Source: Methyloligella sp050110875
GTDB taxonomy: Bacteria; Pseudomonadota; Alphaproteobacteria; Rhizobiales; Methyloligellaceae
DNA: 64,000 nucleotides
Reading direction: 5' to 3'
NCBI GenBank assembly: GCA_050110875.1
Contig: CP188828.1
Location: forward strand, 2,728,001 to 2,792,000
Position 1 is the stretch's first letter. The number at the start of each line of letters is the position of its first letter. Shown here piece by piece: positions 8,882 through 18,017 of the stretch. The notes beneath the pieces are model-generated. The model saw only the letters and a program-made list of their open reading frames with translations. It was not told the DNA's origin and searched no databases. Position numbers and translations under genes: made by a program.

Positions 8882-8919
8882 TTCAGCATAATTGTCCCCA
8901 TGCAGGCCTTTATGCTGAA
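8882..8919. promoter_or_regulatory. 10-bp inverted repeat upstream of ftsE
   Basis: Perfect arms TTCAGCATAA (8882-8891) and TTATGCTGAA (8910-8919) separated by 18 nt, in the 157-bp region between the divergent ftsE and zinc-ribbon genes. This could be an operator pair or an RNA stem in the ftsE leader. No regulator is identified. Confidence 0.45.
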
Positions 8920-9007
8920 CTCGCCATCCGGTATCAATCGAATTGGGCAAAGGCGTGAGGCCGCCCGCCAATAGAAAGCGTCGCCTAGAGGCCCGGTGAA
9001 CTCGAAA

Positions 9008-10240
9008 ATGGCATCAGTAATTATCTGTCCCGCATGCGGCACCCGGTTCGAGACCCCCGCCGCGTTTCCTCCTGAGGGCCGCAAGGTCCGCTGCAGCAAG
9101 TGCGGCAATGTCTGGCAGGCGCGTCCCATCGGACCCGAAGGCGACACCGCGCAGCCTGAAGCTCCGAAACCGCAAGCACCGGCCCAGGCCCCCGGCCAGG
9201 GGGCAAATCAAGCACCGAATCACGTGCAGCCGCAGCAGGCCCGTCCCGGACCCGAAGGGGGCCGCCCCGCCGGCGCACCGAACGGACCGCCGCCCGGACA
9301 AAGACCGCCTCAACGCCCCCCCATGCCCGGGCAGCCGGGCCAAGCTGCTCAGCCGAGTCAGGGCACTCAGTTGGGTCAAGCCGCTCAGCCGGGACAACCG
9401 CGACCGCAAGCCGGACCGCCGCGGCCGCCCACACCGCCGCAAGGTCCCGGGCCTGGAGCAGCATCGCCCGAACATCGCCAAGCGCAAGCTGCTGGTCCCG
9501 GAGGCGAGACGCGTTCCGCGCCACCGCCTCCACCGCCTCCCACACAAGCGCCCGGCCCGGCCGAAACCGCCGCTCAAGCGGGACCGCAAGAGGATGCCGA
9601 GTTCGGTGCGGCCGAACCGGGACAGGATGCGAGCTTCGGCGAGCCGGAGGATTACGGCCCGCGCGAAGACGCGGATTTCGGATATGACGGGCAACATGGC
9701 GCGGAGCCTGCGGCTGGAGCCGCGACCACGCCGGTGGTCTCGGAGCCTCTCGCCAAAAGCGGTCCGCGCGCCAAGCTGGGCCGGAGCGGCGCGCGCGGCG
9801 GGCAGGGCGCTTTGCTGGTGGCCGGATGGTCCCTGCTCGGCCTGTTCGTGGTCGGGGTGCTGGGCATCTTCCTGCTGATGCCGGCCAGCGTCATGGCGGC
9901 GTTGCCGGGATCTGCCCATCTTTATCAGGCCATGGGCATTACGTCGGTTGAGAAGGCGGAGCTCGGCTTCGAGGATGTGAGCTATACCTGGACGCGATAT
10001 CAGGGCCAGCGCATGCTCCAGGTGCAGGGGCAGATCGTCAATTTCACGCCGGATCAGAAAACGGCCCCCAATGTGCTGATCGCGCTGCTCGATGCGGATG
10101 GCGAGAAGATCTCCGAATGGATGGCGCCGGCGGGCGAGACAGGCGTGCCGGGGAACAGCAAGTCGGAGTTCGCGACCCAGATTCCGTCACCGCCCGACAC
10201 GGTGCGCAGTTTCAGGGTGCGCTTCCAGAAGGAAGGCTGA
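9008..10240 (+). CDS. Zinc-ribbon, single-span membrane protein with Pro/Gln-rich linker
   Basis: 410 aa in four parts. An MJ0042-type zinc ribbon (CPAC at 7-10, CSKC at 29-32) is followed by about 200 residues of Pro/Gln/Gly/Ala-rich low complexity. Next come an acidic stretch, one transmembrane helix (roughly 265-290) and a C-terminal DUF3426-like domain of about 110 residues. Similar proteins are usual in alphaproteobacteria next to ftsE, with no proven function. Start: ATG at 9008 puts the ribbon at the very N-terminus; a GTG at 8996 would add 4 residues. Its stop overlaps the hpt start (TGATG). Confidence 0.8.
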   Translation: MASVIICPACGTRFETPAAFPPEGRKVRCSKCGNVWQARPIGPEGDTAQPEAPKPQAPAQAPGQGANQAPNHVQPQQARPGPEGGRPAGAPNGPPPGQRPPQRPPMPGQPGQAAQPSQGTQLGQAAQPGQPRPQAGPPRPPTPPQGPGPGAASPEHRQAQAAGPGGETRSAPPPPPPPTQAPGPAETAAQAGPQEDAEFGAAEPGQDASFGEPEDYGPREDADFGYDGQHGAEPAAGAATTPVVSEPLAKSGPRAKLGRSGARGGQGALLVAGWSLLGLFVVGVLGIFLLMPASVMAALPGSAHLYQAMGITSVEKAELGFEDVSYTWTRYQGQRMLQVQGQIVNFTPDQKTAPNVLIALLDADGEKISEWMAPAGETGVPGNSKSEFATQIPSPPDTVRSFRVRFQKEG

Positions 10241-10848
10241 TGGGTGCCGGCGATCCCGAGCCCACGGACGTGAAACCGCTTTACGACGCGCCGCGCATCG
10301 CCGCGCGGGTGGACGAGCTGGCGCAAGAGATCGCGTCCGCCGGGCTCCAGCGGCTGGTGATCGTCGCGGTGCTGAAGGGCAGCTTCATCTTCGCCGCCGA
10401 TCTCATCCGGGCGCTCCATGCGCGGGGGCTGGCGCCGGAGATCGATTTCATCTTCCTCGCCAGCTACGGCGCAGGCACCACTTCGCAAGGCAGCGTGAAG
10501 GTGCTGCGCGATGTCGGCACGGCGCTTTCGGGCCGCGATGTGGTGCTGGTCGACGATATTCTCGATTCGGGGCGGACGCTCGCCTTCGCCAAGGACCTGC
10601 TGCTGCAGCGCGGTGCGAGCCGGGTCATGACCTGCGTGCTGATCGACAAGCAGGGGGTGGAGCGCGCGGTGCCGATCGAGGCGGATTACACGGGCTTCGC
10701 CTGTCCGCCCGAATTCGTGGTGGGCTACGGGATGGACCTCGCCCACCGCTATCGCGAGCTGCCCTATATCGGGGTGGTCGCGAAAGAGACCGCCGCGGCG
10801 TTGGAGCCCTCCGAGGAGACCGAGGCGGTCGAGGGCGCCGAGACCTGA
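10240..10848 (+). CDS. hpt: Hypoxanthine phosphoribosyltransferase
   Basis: 202-aa purine-salvage enzyme converting hypoxanthine (or guanine) plus PRPP to IMP (or GMP). The PRPP-binding loop VVLVDDILDSGRT lies at about residues 100-112. The earlier VAVLKGSFIFAADL block and the C-terminal FACPPEFVVGYGMD block are the family signature. I start it at the ATG overlapping the upstream TGA; an in-frame extension upstream lies inside the previous gene. The short C-terminal tail is acidic. Confidence 0.92.
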   Translation: MGAGDPEPTDVKPLYDAPRIAARVDELAQEIASAGLQRLVIVAVLKGSFIFAADLIRALHARGLAPEIDFIFLASYGAGTTSQGSVKVLRDVGTALSGRDVVLVDDILDSGRTLAFAKDLLLQRGASRVMTCVLIDKQGVERAVPIEADYTGFACPPEFVVGYGMDLAHRYRELPYIGVVAKETAAALEPSEETEAVEGAET

Positions 10849-10874
10849 GCCGACGTTCGGCAGGCTCTAGAGCC
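10849..10874. terminator. Two small hairpins between hpt and TIGR02302
   Basis: Adjacent inverted repeats GCCGA/TCGGC (3-nt loop) and the palindrome GGCTCTAGAGCC fill the gap between two convergent stop codons. There is no T-run, so termination function is a guess. Confidence 0.3.
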
Positions 10875-10876
10875 GG

Positions 10877-13618
10877 TCAGTAGGACCGGATCAGCCGTTC
10901 CAGATATTCCAGCTCGATCATGGGGCGCTGGGGATCGCCCAAGCGCCGGCGAAGCTCGTCGAGCACCTGGCGGGCGCGCTGGATGTCGATCTCGTCCGGC
11001 ACCTTCACCGACAGGCCGTAATCGGGCTGGTTGTTGCGGTTGGGCCGGCCGAGCGGATCCCGGTTGGTTTGCCCTTGCGCCTGGCCTTGCTGCTGGGAAT
11101 TGCTTTGCATGGCCTGCTCGGCGAGAGATTTGGCCCCTTCGCGCATGTTCTCCAGGGCCATGCCCTGCTGCTGGGCGGCGTTGCCGAGCTGGTTCTGGCC
11201 GAGAGCATCCTGGGCCTGGCCCATGGAATCGCCGGCATTGCCGAGCTCGCTCGGCGCTTCCGAGCCGCCCATGCGCATGGCATCCATGAGCTGCTGCAGC
11301 TGCTGCATCAGCTCGCCCTGGCGCTGGGCCAGATCGTTGTTCTGCTGGCCTTGCCCTTGGCCTTGTTGGCCGTGCTGACCTTGCTGGCTTTGTTGGCCCT
11401 GTTGACCGGGCTGCTGGCCCGGTTGCTGCTGACCCATCTGACCTTGCTGCTGCTGACCCCCGCGCTCTTGCGGCGGTGCGCCGAACAGCTCGGGGAACAT
11501 GGTTCCCGGGCGGCCGAACTGCATGGGCTGGCCGGGCGGGCTCACCTCGAACTGCTCGTTCTGGCCCTGGCCCTGCTGCTGGTTTTCCTTGAATGTGTCG
11601 TCCATCAGCTGTTGCTGCTGATTGATGAGGTCGCCCAGCTTCTCCATGCTCTGCTGCATCTGCTGCTGCCTGGCATTCTCGGAGAAGGTGCCGGTCTGGA
11701 GACGGTTGAGCACGTCCTCGAGCTGGGACAGCATCTGTTCGGCCATCTCGTTGGAGCCGGCCTGGGCGAGCTTTTTGATGTTCTCGAGCATCTGATCGAG
11801 GTTCTGCTGGGAGACCATCTGCTCGCCGCTTTGGGGCTGGGCGTTCTCGGGCAGATTGCCCTTCTCCTGCGCCTGCTTGGCGAGCTGCTGCATATATTGC
11901 TCAAGCTTGTCACGGAGATTGTCGACCAGCTCCTCGATCTCCTCGGGCGAGGCGCCGTTCTTCAGGGCATCTTCCAAGGCCTTCTTGGCGGCCTTCATGG
12001 CCTGCTCGGCGGCCGGCAGATCGCCATCCTCGATACGCAGAGCGATGTCCCAAAGCTGGTTGACCACGGTGATGATGGAATCCCGCGACGTGTCGTCCTG
12101 AAGCCGCCAGAAGGCGCTTCTGAGACCGAGATAGACGCGGAAATCCTCCTTCACCTTCTCGGCACCCAGGGTCAGGGCGTCCAGCGCCAGGGCGACTCTG
12201 TCGGCCTGATCGGGGTGGCGCACCAGGTTGCGGCGCTGCTCCACGACCGCCTTGGCCAGCGGCTTGGTGAATTGCCGTTCCGGCAGGATGAACTCGTAGA
12301 TCTCGCTGCGGCCTTCCTGGCTCGCCTGGTCCTTGGCGATCAGGGTCATGGCGACGCGCAAGCCCGCCCAAGGGTGCGCGGTGAGATCCTTGGTGGTGGT
12401 GCCTGCGGCCTGCTTGGCGTTGGCCTTGGGCAGCTTCAGGGCCATGTGGGGCGGGTCGAAAAGCGGATCCTTGTTGGGATCGATGCCGGAAAGCGCGGCG
12501 GGGAAGCTGCCGTCCGCGGTCTCTTGAAGCAGCTCGAACTCGGCCTCGGCGCTGGAGACGCCGAAATCGTCGGATGCTTCATAGGCCAGGCGCAGGGCGC
12601 TGCGCGGCGTCTTGGTGGGCTCGCCCTTGAGGCTGATGGTGGGAGGAACGTCGTCGGCGAGGGCGAATTGCCAGCTCGCCGCCGTCTGTCCCTCGATCTC
12701 GACCGTGGCGGTGCCCGGCGCCTTTAGGGAAACGTGAAACTCGATGAGCCGATCGCGGCCCTTCACGGGCTCGACGGGCTTCGGCTTGCCGTCCTTGCCC
12801 TGACTCAGGGTGAGGCGCACCGGCTGGCCCTCCGGCGCATGCGCCCGGACCACCAGCTCGCTCCGTTCCGGCACGGTCAGGGCACGGAAGACTTCCGCGC
12901 CCGCTCCGACGCTCTCGTTGCCGTCGGCCAGCACGATGGGGGCTTCGCCCGTATAGACGGGCGGGCTCACCCAGGCATCGAGGCGGAGCAGAGCCTGGGA
13001 TTGGGTGGGCGCGAGCACGAAGGCTTGCTTGATGCGGTTGAAGCTGTCGGGGCCGGCGATGACGATGGCGACGAAGACCATGAGCAGCAGGCCGGCCCGC
13101 AGCGCGTAAGGGTCGCGCAGATCGTTCCGGGGCTCGGGCCAGGACGGCTTGAGCCGCTGCAAGAGATTGGCGAGGCGCCGGCGGTGGGCTGCCCAAATCG
13201 CATCGGTCCCCGGGTCGGCCTCGCCGGAGATCTTGTCCTCATAGGAGGAGGCGGGGCGGTGCTTCACCCCCGCATTGCGCTCCAGACGGCGCACGGCCTC
13301 CTGGCGGCTCGGAAAAGCGATGCGGGCGAGCGGAAAGAGAGAGGCCAGAAGCGCGATGGCAAAGGCTGCCAGCGCCACCCGATGCAGCATCGGCGGCAGA
13401 TAGCCCCAAAGCTGCAAGAGGCTGACGACCAGGAAGGCGCCGACGACGAGACCCGGCCAGAGCAGCGCTTCCCAGAGGCGCTCGGCGGCAAGGGCGAGCC
13501 AGCTCAGGGAAACCCGGCTCTCGAAGCTGCGGGACAGGGCGGCATCGGCCTCCGCCTGCCGGCGAGTCTCTGTGCGGGTCTTGCGGCGTATGTCTTTGTG
13601 TCTGGATACCACCGGCAT
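10877..13618 (-). CDS. TIGR02302-type (DUF4175) membrane protein
   Basis: 913 aa. N-terminal transmembrane helices lie within about residues 50-105, with another near 175-195 (LLLMVFVAIVIAGP). A large middle beta-rich extracytoplasmic part follows. From about residue 560 there is a long Gln/Met/Glu-rich coiled region, then Gln/Gly repeats. The end is a conserved block, IDIQRARQVLDELRRRLGDPQRP. This matches the alphaproteobacterial TIGR02302 family, commonly beside lysA; its function is unknown. ATG at 13618 is chosen; a TTG at 13627 is the alternative. Confidence 0.85.
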   Translation of the reverse strand: MPVVSRHKDIRRKTRTETRRQAEADAALSRSFESRVSLSWLALAAERLWEALLWPGLVVGAFLVVSLLQLWGYLPPMLHRVALAAFAIALLASLFPLARIAFPSRQEAVRRLERNAGVKHRPASSYEDKISGEADPGTDAIWAAHRRRLANLLQRLKPSWPEPRNDLRDPYALRAGLLLMVFVAIVIAGPDSFNRIKQAFVLAPTQSQALLRLDAWVSPPVYTGEAPIVLADGNESVGAGAEVFRALTVPERSELVVRAHAPEGQPVRLTLSQGKDGKPKPVEPVKGRDRLIEFHVSLKAPGTATVEIEGQTAASWQFALADDVPPTISLKGEPTKTPRSALRLAYEASDDFGVSSAEAEFELLQETADGSFPAALSGIDPNKDPLFDPPHMALKLPKANAKQAAGTTTKDLTAHPWAGLRVAMTLIAKDQASQEGRSEIYEFILPERQFTKPLAKAVVEQRRNLVRHPDQADRVALALDALTLGAEKVKEDFRVYLGLRSAFWRLQDDTSRDSIITVVNQLWDIALRIEDGDLPAAEQAMKAAKKALEDALKNGASPEEIEELVDNLRDKLEQYMQQLAKQAQEKGNLPENAQPQSGEQMVSQQNLDQMLENIKKLAQAGSNEMAEQMLSQLEDVLNRLQTGTFSENARQQQMQQSMEKLGDLINQQQQLMDDTFKENQQQGQGQNEQFEVSPPGQPMQFGRPGTMFPELFGAPPQERGGQQQQGQMGQQQPGQQPGQQGQQSQQGQHGQQGQGQGQQNNDLAQRQGELMQQLQQLMDAMRMGGSEAPSELGNAGDSMGQAQDALGQNQLGNAAQQQGMALENMREGAKSLAEQAMQSNSQQQGQAQGQTNRDPLGRPNRNNQPDYGLSVKVPDEIDIQRARQVLDELRRRLGDPQRPMIELEYLERLIRSY

Positions 13619-13720
13619 CCTCTCCAAAAGGGGTAAAGTGAGCTTAGCGGCACTTTGGCCTTGGCCAAAGCCGATCTCGCGCAGATGTGACGCTTATACG
13701 CTTTCGTGCGCGGCGCGCCG

Positions 13721-14992
13721 CTACGCCTTCAGCCAGTCGGGCAGGCGCTCTGCCGCGAGCATGGTCTCGTAGCTCGGCCGGGGCCGGGTCGCGGCATAAC
13801 GATCGCCGGAAACCAGCACCTCGGGCACGGCCAAGCGACTATTATATTGGGACGACAATACGGCACCGTAAGCCCCCGCCGTCATCACGGCGAGCAGATC
13901 GCCCGGGGTCAGCTTCGGCAGCTCGCGGTCCTGGGCAAGATAATCGCCGCTCTCGCAGACCGGGCCGACGATATCCGTTGTCTCCGTCGGTGCGCCGTCC
14001 GCCGGCTGCTTCACGGGCCAAATCTCGTGGTAGGCCTCGTAAAGGGTCGGACGCATGAGGTCGTTCATGGCCGCATCGACGATGGTGAAGTTCTTGGCCG
14101 CGCCTTCCTTCTCGTAGATCACCCGGGTGACCAGGATGCCGGCATTGCCAGCGATCATGCGGCCCGGCTCGAAGAGTAGGCGGCAATCCAGGCTCTTCAC
14201 GCTCTCGCGCACCAGGGCGGCGTAATCCAGCGGCAGAGGCGGGGCCGGCTCGTCGCTGCGATAGGGAATGCCGAGTCCGCCGCCGAGATTGACGAAATCG
14301 ATGGTGAAACCGTCGGCGCGAAGCTTCTGCACCAGCTCGGTCAGCAGCGCGAAGGCGTTGCGGAACGGGGCCAGATCGGTGATCTGGCTGCCGATATGCA
14401 TATGCACGCCTTCCGCCTCGATCCCCGGCAGCTCGCGGGCCAGGCCGTATAGGCCAAGAGCCTGATCGAAGGGGATGCCGAATTTGTTCTCGGCGCGGCC
14501 GGTGGCGATCTTGTGATGGGTCTTGGCGTCGACATCCGGATTGACGCGCAGCGCGATGCGCGCGGTCGCGCCCTTGGCCGCAGCCACCTCGCTCAGGACC
14601 CGGAGCTCGGATTCGGATTCCACGTTGAAGGCGAAGATGCCTTCATGGAGCGCGAAGGCCATCTCGTCCTTCGTCTTGCCCACGCCGGAGAAGACGATGC
14701 GCTCGGGCGGGACGCCGACCGTGCGGGCTCTGCGAAGCTCGCCTTGGGAGACCACATCCATCCCTGCGCCGGAAGCTGCCAATGTCGCCAGCACGCCGAG
14801 ATTGGAATTGGCCTTCACGGAATAGCAGATCAGCGCATCGAAGCCTTCGAAGGCTTCGGCGAAGACGCGGTAATGGCGCTGAAGCGTTGCGGAGGAATAG
14901 CAGTAGAAGGGGGTCTCCACCTCTCCTGCGAGATCGACGAGGTTGACCTCCTCGGCGTGGAGCACGCCCCGCCGGTAAGCGAAGTGGTGCAT
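13721..14992 (-). CDS. lysA: Diaminopimelate decarboxylase
   Basis: 423-aa fold-III PLP enzyme for the last lysine step (meso-DAP to L-lysine plus CO2). PLP lysine is Lys60 in CYSVKANSN. HMHIGSQI, NLGGGLGIPY and EPGRMIAGNAG follow in order, then the CESGDYLAQDRELP segment with the active-site Cys from the partner subunit and GAYGAVLSS..NSR. Length is typical. It lies 18 bp downstream of the LptM-like gene, in the lptM-lysA order usual in Hyphomicrobiales. Confidence 0.95.
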   Translation of the reverse strand: MHHFAYRRGVLHAEEVNLVDLAGEVETPFYCYSSATLQRHYRVFAEAFEGFDALICYSVKANSNLGVLATLAASGAGMDVVSQGELRRARTVGVPPERIVFSGVGKTKDEMAFALHEGIFAFNVESESELRVLSEVAAAKGATARIALRVNPDVDAKTHHKIATGRAENKFGIPFDQALGLYGLARELPGIEAEGVHMHIGSQITDLAPFRNAFALLTELVQKLRADGFTIDFVNLGGGLGIPYRSDEPAPPLPLDYAALVRESVKSLDCRLLFEPGRMIAGNAGILVTRVIYEKEGAAKNFTIVDAAMNDLMRPTLYEAYHEIWPVKQPADGAPTETTDIVGPVCESGDYLAQDRELPKLTPGDLLAVMTAGAYGAVLSSQYNSRLAVPEVLVSGDRYAATRPRPSYETMLAAERLPDWLKA

Positions 14993-15010
14993 CTTATCGG
15001 CTCAGAAGCG

Positions 15011-15196
15011 CTATTCCAGGAACCCGTCGATGATGAGGCGGCGGTCGGGCGCTCGCTGCATCTTGGTCTCGGGATCGGCCTGGGTCGTCGGCACCCTGGA
15101 CGGCGGGCGTTCGAGCGAGCCTTTGCGGCCGCAGGCGGTGAGGCCCACGCTCAACAGCAGAGTGGCGATGACGAGAACGCGCCAGGCGCTTCTCAT
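15011..15196 (-). CDS. lptM: LptM-like small lipoprotein
   Basis: 61-aa lipoprotein: MR..R start, hydrophobic core and lipobox LTAC with Cys22, directly followed by GRKG, the hallmark of the YifL/LptM group located just upstream of lysA. LptM assists assembly of the LptD outer-membrane LPS translocon in enterobacteria; the same role here is inference, since only the lipobox and GRKG segment are conserved. The rest is Pro/Arg-rich and likely disordered. Confidence 0.75.
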   Translation of the reverse strand: MRSAWRVLVIATLLLSVGLTACGRKGSLERPPSRVPTTQADPETKMQRAPDRRLIIDGFLE

Positions 15197-15272
15197 GGTT
15201 CTGCCTTTCCGATCCAGTTTCGCACGGCGGATCCGCTACGGATCCGACGCCGGTTCCCCATTGACCTCTGTT

Positions 15273-16670
15273 CTATCCTGTCGGGGCCTCTTTCGCCAAC
15301 CGCTTTATCCAGCGTTTCGCCTCGCGGCGGACATTGGAGGGGGCGGTGCCGCCGTAGCTCCTGCGGCTTTTGACGGATGCGGCCACGGAAAGAACGGAAT
15401 AGACGTCCGCGGTGATCTTGGGCTCGACGGCCTGAAGATCGGCCAGTTCCAGCTTGGCCAGCGGTTTTCCCTTCTCCTCGGCCAGGGCGACGATGCGGCC
15501 CGTGACGTGATGGGCGTCGCGGAAGGGCAGGCCCGCCTCGCGCACCAGCCAATCGGCCAGATCGGTGGCGGTGGAGAAGCCTTGGCCGGCGGCCTTCTTC
15601 ATGGCCCTCTTGTTGGGCTCCAGGTCTCCCACCATGCCGGCCATGGCCGCGATGCCCAGCTTGAGGGAGGCGAGCGCATCGAAGACGGGCTCCTTGTCCT
15701 CCTGCATGTCCTTGGCATAGGCGAGGGGCAGGCCCTTCATGACCATCAGAAGGGATTGGAAGGCGCCGGCGATGCGGCCGGTCTTGGCGCGGATCAGCTC
15801 GGCTGCGTCCGGATTGCGCTTCTGGGGCATGATGGACGAGCCCGTGGAGAAGCGGTCGGAGAGCTTGGCGAAGGAAAATTGCGCCGAGGCCCAATTGACG
15901 ATCTCCTCGGCGAGCCGCGACAGGTGCATGGCCGCGATGGTCGCCGCCGCAAGGGTCTCCAGGGCGAAATCGCGGTCGGAGACGGCATCCAGGGAATTGG
16001 CCGTGGGTCGGTCGAAACCGAGGGCGTGGGCGGTCATCTCCCGGTCGATGGGGAAGCCGGTGCCGGCCAGGGCGGCGGAGCCGAGAGGCGATTCGTTGAG
16101 CCGCGCGCGGGCATCGGCAAAGCGCCCCCGGTCGCGCTTCAGCATCTCCACATAGGCCAGGCAGTGATGGCCGAAGGTCACGGGCTGGGCGGTCTGCAGA
16201 TGAGTGAAGCCCGGCATCACGGTCGCGGCATGCTCGACCGCCTGCTCGGCAAGGGCATATTGGAGGCTTGCGAGCCCGGCATCGATCTCATCGATCTCGT
16301 CGCGGATATAGAGGCGGAAATCCGTCGCCACCTGGTCGTTGCGGGAGCGCGCGGTATGCAGCTTGCCGGCGGTCGGGCCGATCAACTCCTTGAGGCGGCT
16401 CTCGATATTGAGGTGGATGTCCTCCAATTCTCGCGAGAAATTGAATTCCCCGGACTCGATTTCCTTTGCGATGGTGTCGAGGCCGCAGGCGATCGCCCGT
16501 TCTTCGTCGTCCGAGACGATGCCGGTGGCAGCGAGCATGGCCGCATGGGCTTTGGAGGCCAGAATATCCTGGCGCCACAGACGCTTGTCGAAGCCGATGG
16601 AGGCGTTTATCTCCTCCATGATCTGGGCGGGGCTCAAATCAAAGCGGCCGCCCCACATGGTATTGGCCAT
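15273..16670 (-). CDS. argH: Argininosuccinate lyase
   Basis: 465-aa fumarase-superfamily enzyme that splits argininosuccinate into arginine and fumarate. It begins MANTMWGGRF, contains HTARSRNDQVATD and HLQTAQPVTFGHH, and carries the superfamily signature GSSIMPQKRNPD with the catalytic Ser loop. The ATG at 16670 matches the usual N-terminus; upstream in-frame codons are rejected as they run into the promoter region shared with the divergent thioredoxin gene 47 bp away. Confidence 0.95.
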   Translation of the reverse strand: MANTMWGGRFDLSPAQIMEEINASIGFDKRLWRQDILASKAHAAMLAATGIVSDDEERAIACGLDTIAKEIESGEFNFSRELEDIHLNIESRLKELIGPTAGKLHTARSRNDQVATDFRLYIRDEIDEIDAGLASLQYALAEQAVEHAATVMPGFTHLQTAQPVTFGHHCLAYVEMLKRDRGRFADARARLNESPLGSAALAGTGFPIDREMTAHALGFDRPTANSLDAVSDRDFALETLAAATIAAMHLSRLAEEIVNWASAQFSFAKLSDRFSTGSSIMPQKRNPDAAELIRAKTGRIAGAFQSLLMVMKGLPLAYAKDMQEDKEPVFDALASLKLGIAAMAGMVGDLEPNKRAMKKAAGQGFSTATDLADWLVREAGLPFRDAHHVTGRIVALAEEKGKPLAKLELADLQAVEPKITADVYSVLSVAASVKSRRSYGGTAPSNVRREAKRWIKRLAKEAPTG

Positions 16671-16717
16671 TGTTGAGCCTTCAAAAACGACGCGAAACCA
16701 CAAAGGCGAGGAACCAA

Positions 16718-17434
16718 GTGAGCGACAGCAAGAGCCGGAGCGGGAAGCCATCGCCGATTGGCTATGGGATGGTGGCGCTTATAGCGGCGATTTTGGGTTT
16801 TGGCACTATTTTTTGGGTTTTTAGCCCAAAAAATCCCGATTCCGATGCGGAAATTGCCGATTCTAGCGATTCTTCCGCGGAAACGCCGTCTGGTCAGAAG
16901 GCCGGGGGCGGGCCGCTTGCCGGGCTGAACAAAGGCGATATGGCCGCCTTCGTCATCAAAAAGACGCCGCAGTCTCTGCCTGAAATGCCGATGGAGGCGG
17001 GAGACGGGAAAGAGGTCGCCATGGCCGACTTCAAAGGCAAGGTGGTGCTGTTGAACATCTGGGCGACCTGGTGCCATCCCTGCCGGGAAGAGATGCCGGC
17101 CTTGGACAAGCTCCAGAAGGATCTCGGGGGCGACGATTTCGAGGTCGTGGCCATGAATATCGACCGCGGCAGCCCCGACAAGGCGAAGGACTTCCTGAAA
17201 GAGGTGAAGGCCGAGAACCTGGCCTTCTATCGCGATCCTTCCGGCAGGCTGTTCACCAAGCTCAAGGCGGTCGGCATGCCGACGACGCTCCTGGTCAACC
17301 GAGACGGCGAGGAGCTGGGCCGGCTGGTCGGACCGGCGGAATGGGACTCGCCTGAGGCCGTCCGCCTGATCCAAGCGGCGATCGATGCGAACGGCGACAA
17401 GGCCGCGGAAGACGGCGCCGTCGAGACTCAATAG
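16718..17434 (+). CDS. TlpA-family membrane-anchored thioredoxin
   Basis: 238 aa starting at GTG, with AAAGGCGAGG upstream. One N-terminal membrane anchor spans about residues 17-35, then a Ser/Asp-rich linker. The periplasmic thioredoxin fold has the redox motif WATWCHPC (Cys119, Cys122) and a cis-Pro loop GMPTTLLV. TlpA proteins reduce disulfides in periplasmic targets such as copper chaperones of cytochrome oxidase; the actual client here is unknown. Divergent from argH, an arrangement conserved in Hyphomicrobiales. Confidence 0.88.
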   Translation: MSDSKSRSGKPSPIGYGMVALIAAILGFGTIFWVFSPKNPDSDAEIADSSDSSAETPSGQKAGGGPLAGLNKGDMAAFVIKKTPQSLPEMPMEAGDGKEVAMADFKGKVVLLNIWATWCHPCREEMPALDKLQKDLGGDDFEVVAMNIDRGSPDKAKDFLKEVKAENLAFYRDPSGRLFTKLKAVGMPTTLLVNRDGEELGRLVGPAEWDSPEAVRLIQAAIDANGDKAAEDGAVETQ

Positions 17435-17451
17435 GGGGAGACGGGGCGGGC

Positions 17452-18009
17452 ATGACGGGTTTCCGCCTCTTCCTGCGAAACGGTCCGGTTGCCGCGGCGG
17501 TGGTTCTGGTGCTGGCCGGCCTTGCCGCCTGCACCGACACGCCGACGGTCAAGACGGTGAGGCCGGGCACGCCCTTGGAGGCACCGCCGGCGCTGGATGC
17601 CGCCCGGGCCCGGGACGAAATCAATGCTTATCGTGAAGCCAACGGGCTGCAGCCGCTTCAGATCAACGCGCAGCTCACCAAGGCGGCGACGATTCAGGCC
17701 GAGGATCTCGCCAAGCGCGACCTGCTCGATCACCAGGGATCGGACGGATCGAGCCCCGGCGACAGAATCGCGCGGACGGGCTACGTGGCGGGGCTGACGG
17801 GCGAGAATATCGCCGCCGGTCAGAAGACCTTCGCGGAGGTTCTGCAAGGCTGGAAGGACAGCCGGTCTCATGACCGCAACCTGCTGCTTGAGCACGCCAA
17901 GGAGATGGGGATCGCCGTCGCATTCGACCGGGGGACCCATTTCCGGTCCTTCTGGGCGCTGGTGGTGGCAAGCCCGCCGAGCCCGGAGACGAAGTCGAAC
18001 TGGGAGTAG
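17452..18009 (+). CDS. CAP (SCP/PR-1)-domain lipoprotein
   Basis: 185 aa. A signal peptide ends in the lipobox GLAAC (Cys27), so the protein is probably lipid-anchored in the envelope. The CAP domain follows (about 50-180): INAYREANGLQPL, ALxKAATIQAEDLA-like helix with DLLDHQG, TGENIAAGQKTF, and FWALVVA at the end. Bacterial CAP proteins have no agreed activity. It lies 17 bp after the TlpA gene on the same strand, so probably one transcript. Confidence 0.85.
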   Translation: MTGFRLFLRNGPVAAAVVLVLAGLAACTDTPTVKTVRPGTPLEAPPALDAARARDEINAYREANGLQPLQINAQLTKAATIQAEDLAKRDLLDHQGSDGSSPGDRIARTGYVAGLTGENIAAGQKTFAEVLQGWKDSRSHDRNLLLEHAKEMGIAVAFDRGTHFRSFWALVVASPPSPETKSNWE

Positions 18010-18017
18010 CAGGGCGC

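Noticed and set aside
11069..12727. 552-codon plus-strand open frame very rich in Leu and His
   Set aside because: Mirror of the Gln-rich region of the TIGR02302 protein (CAG/CTG codons read as Leu). No start signal and no domain.
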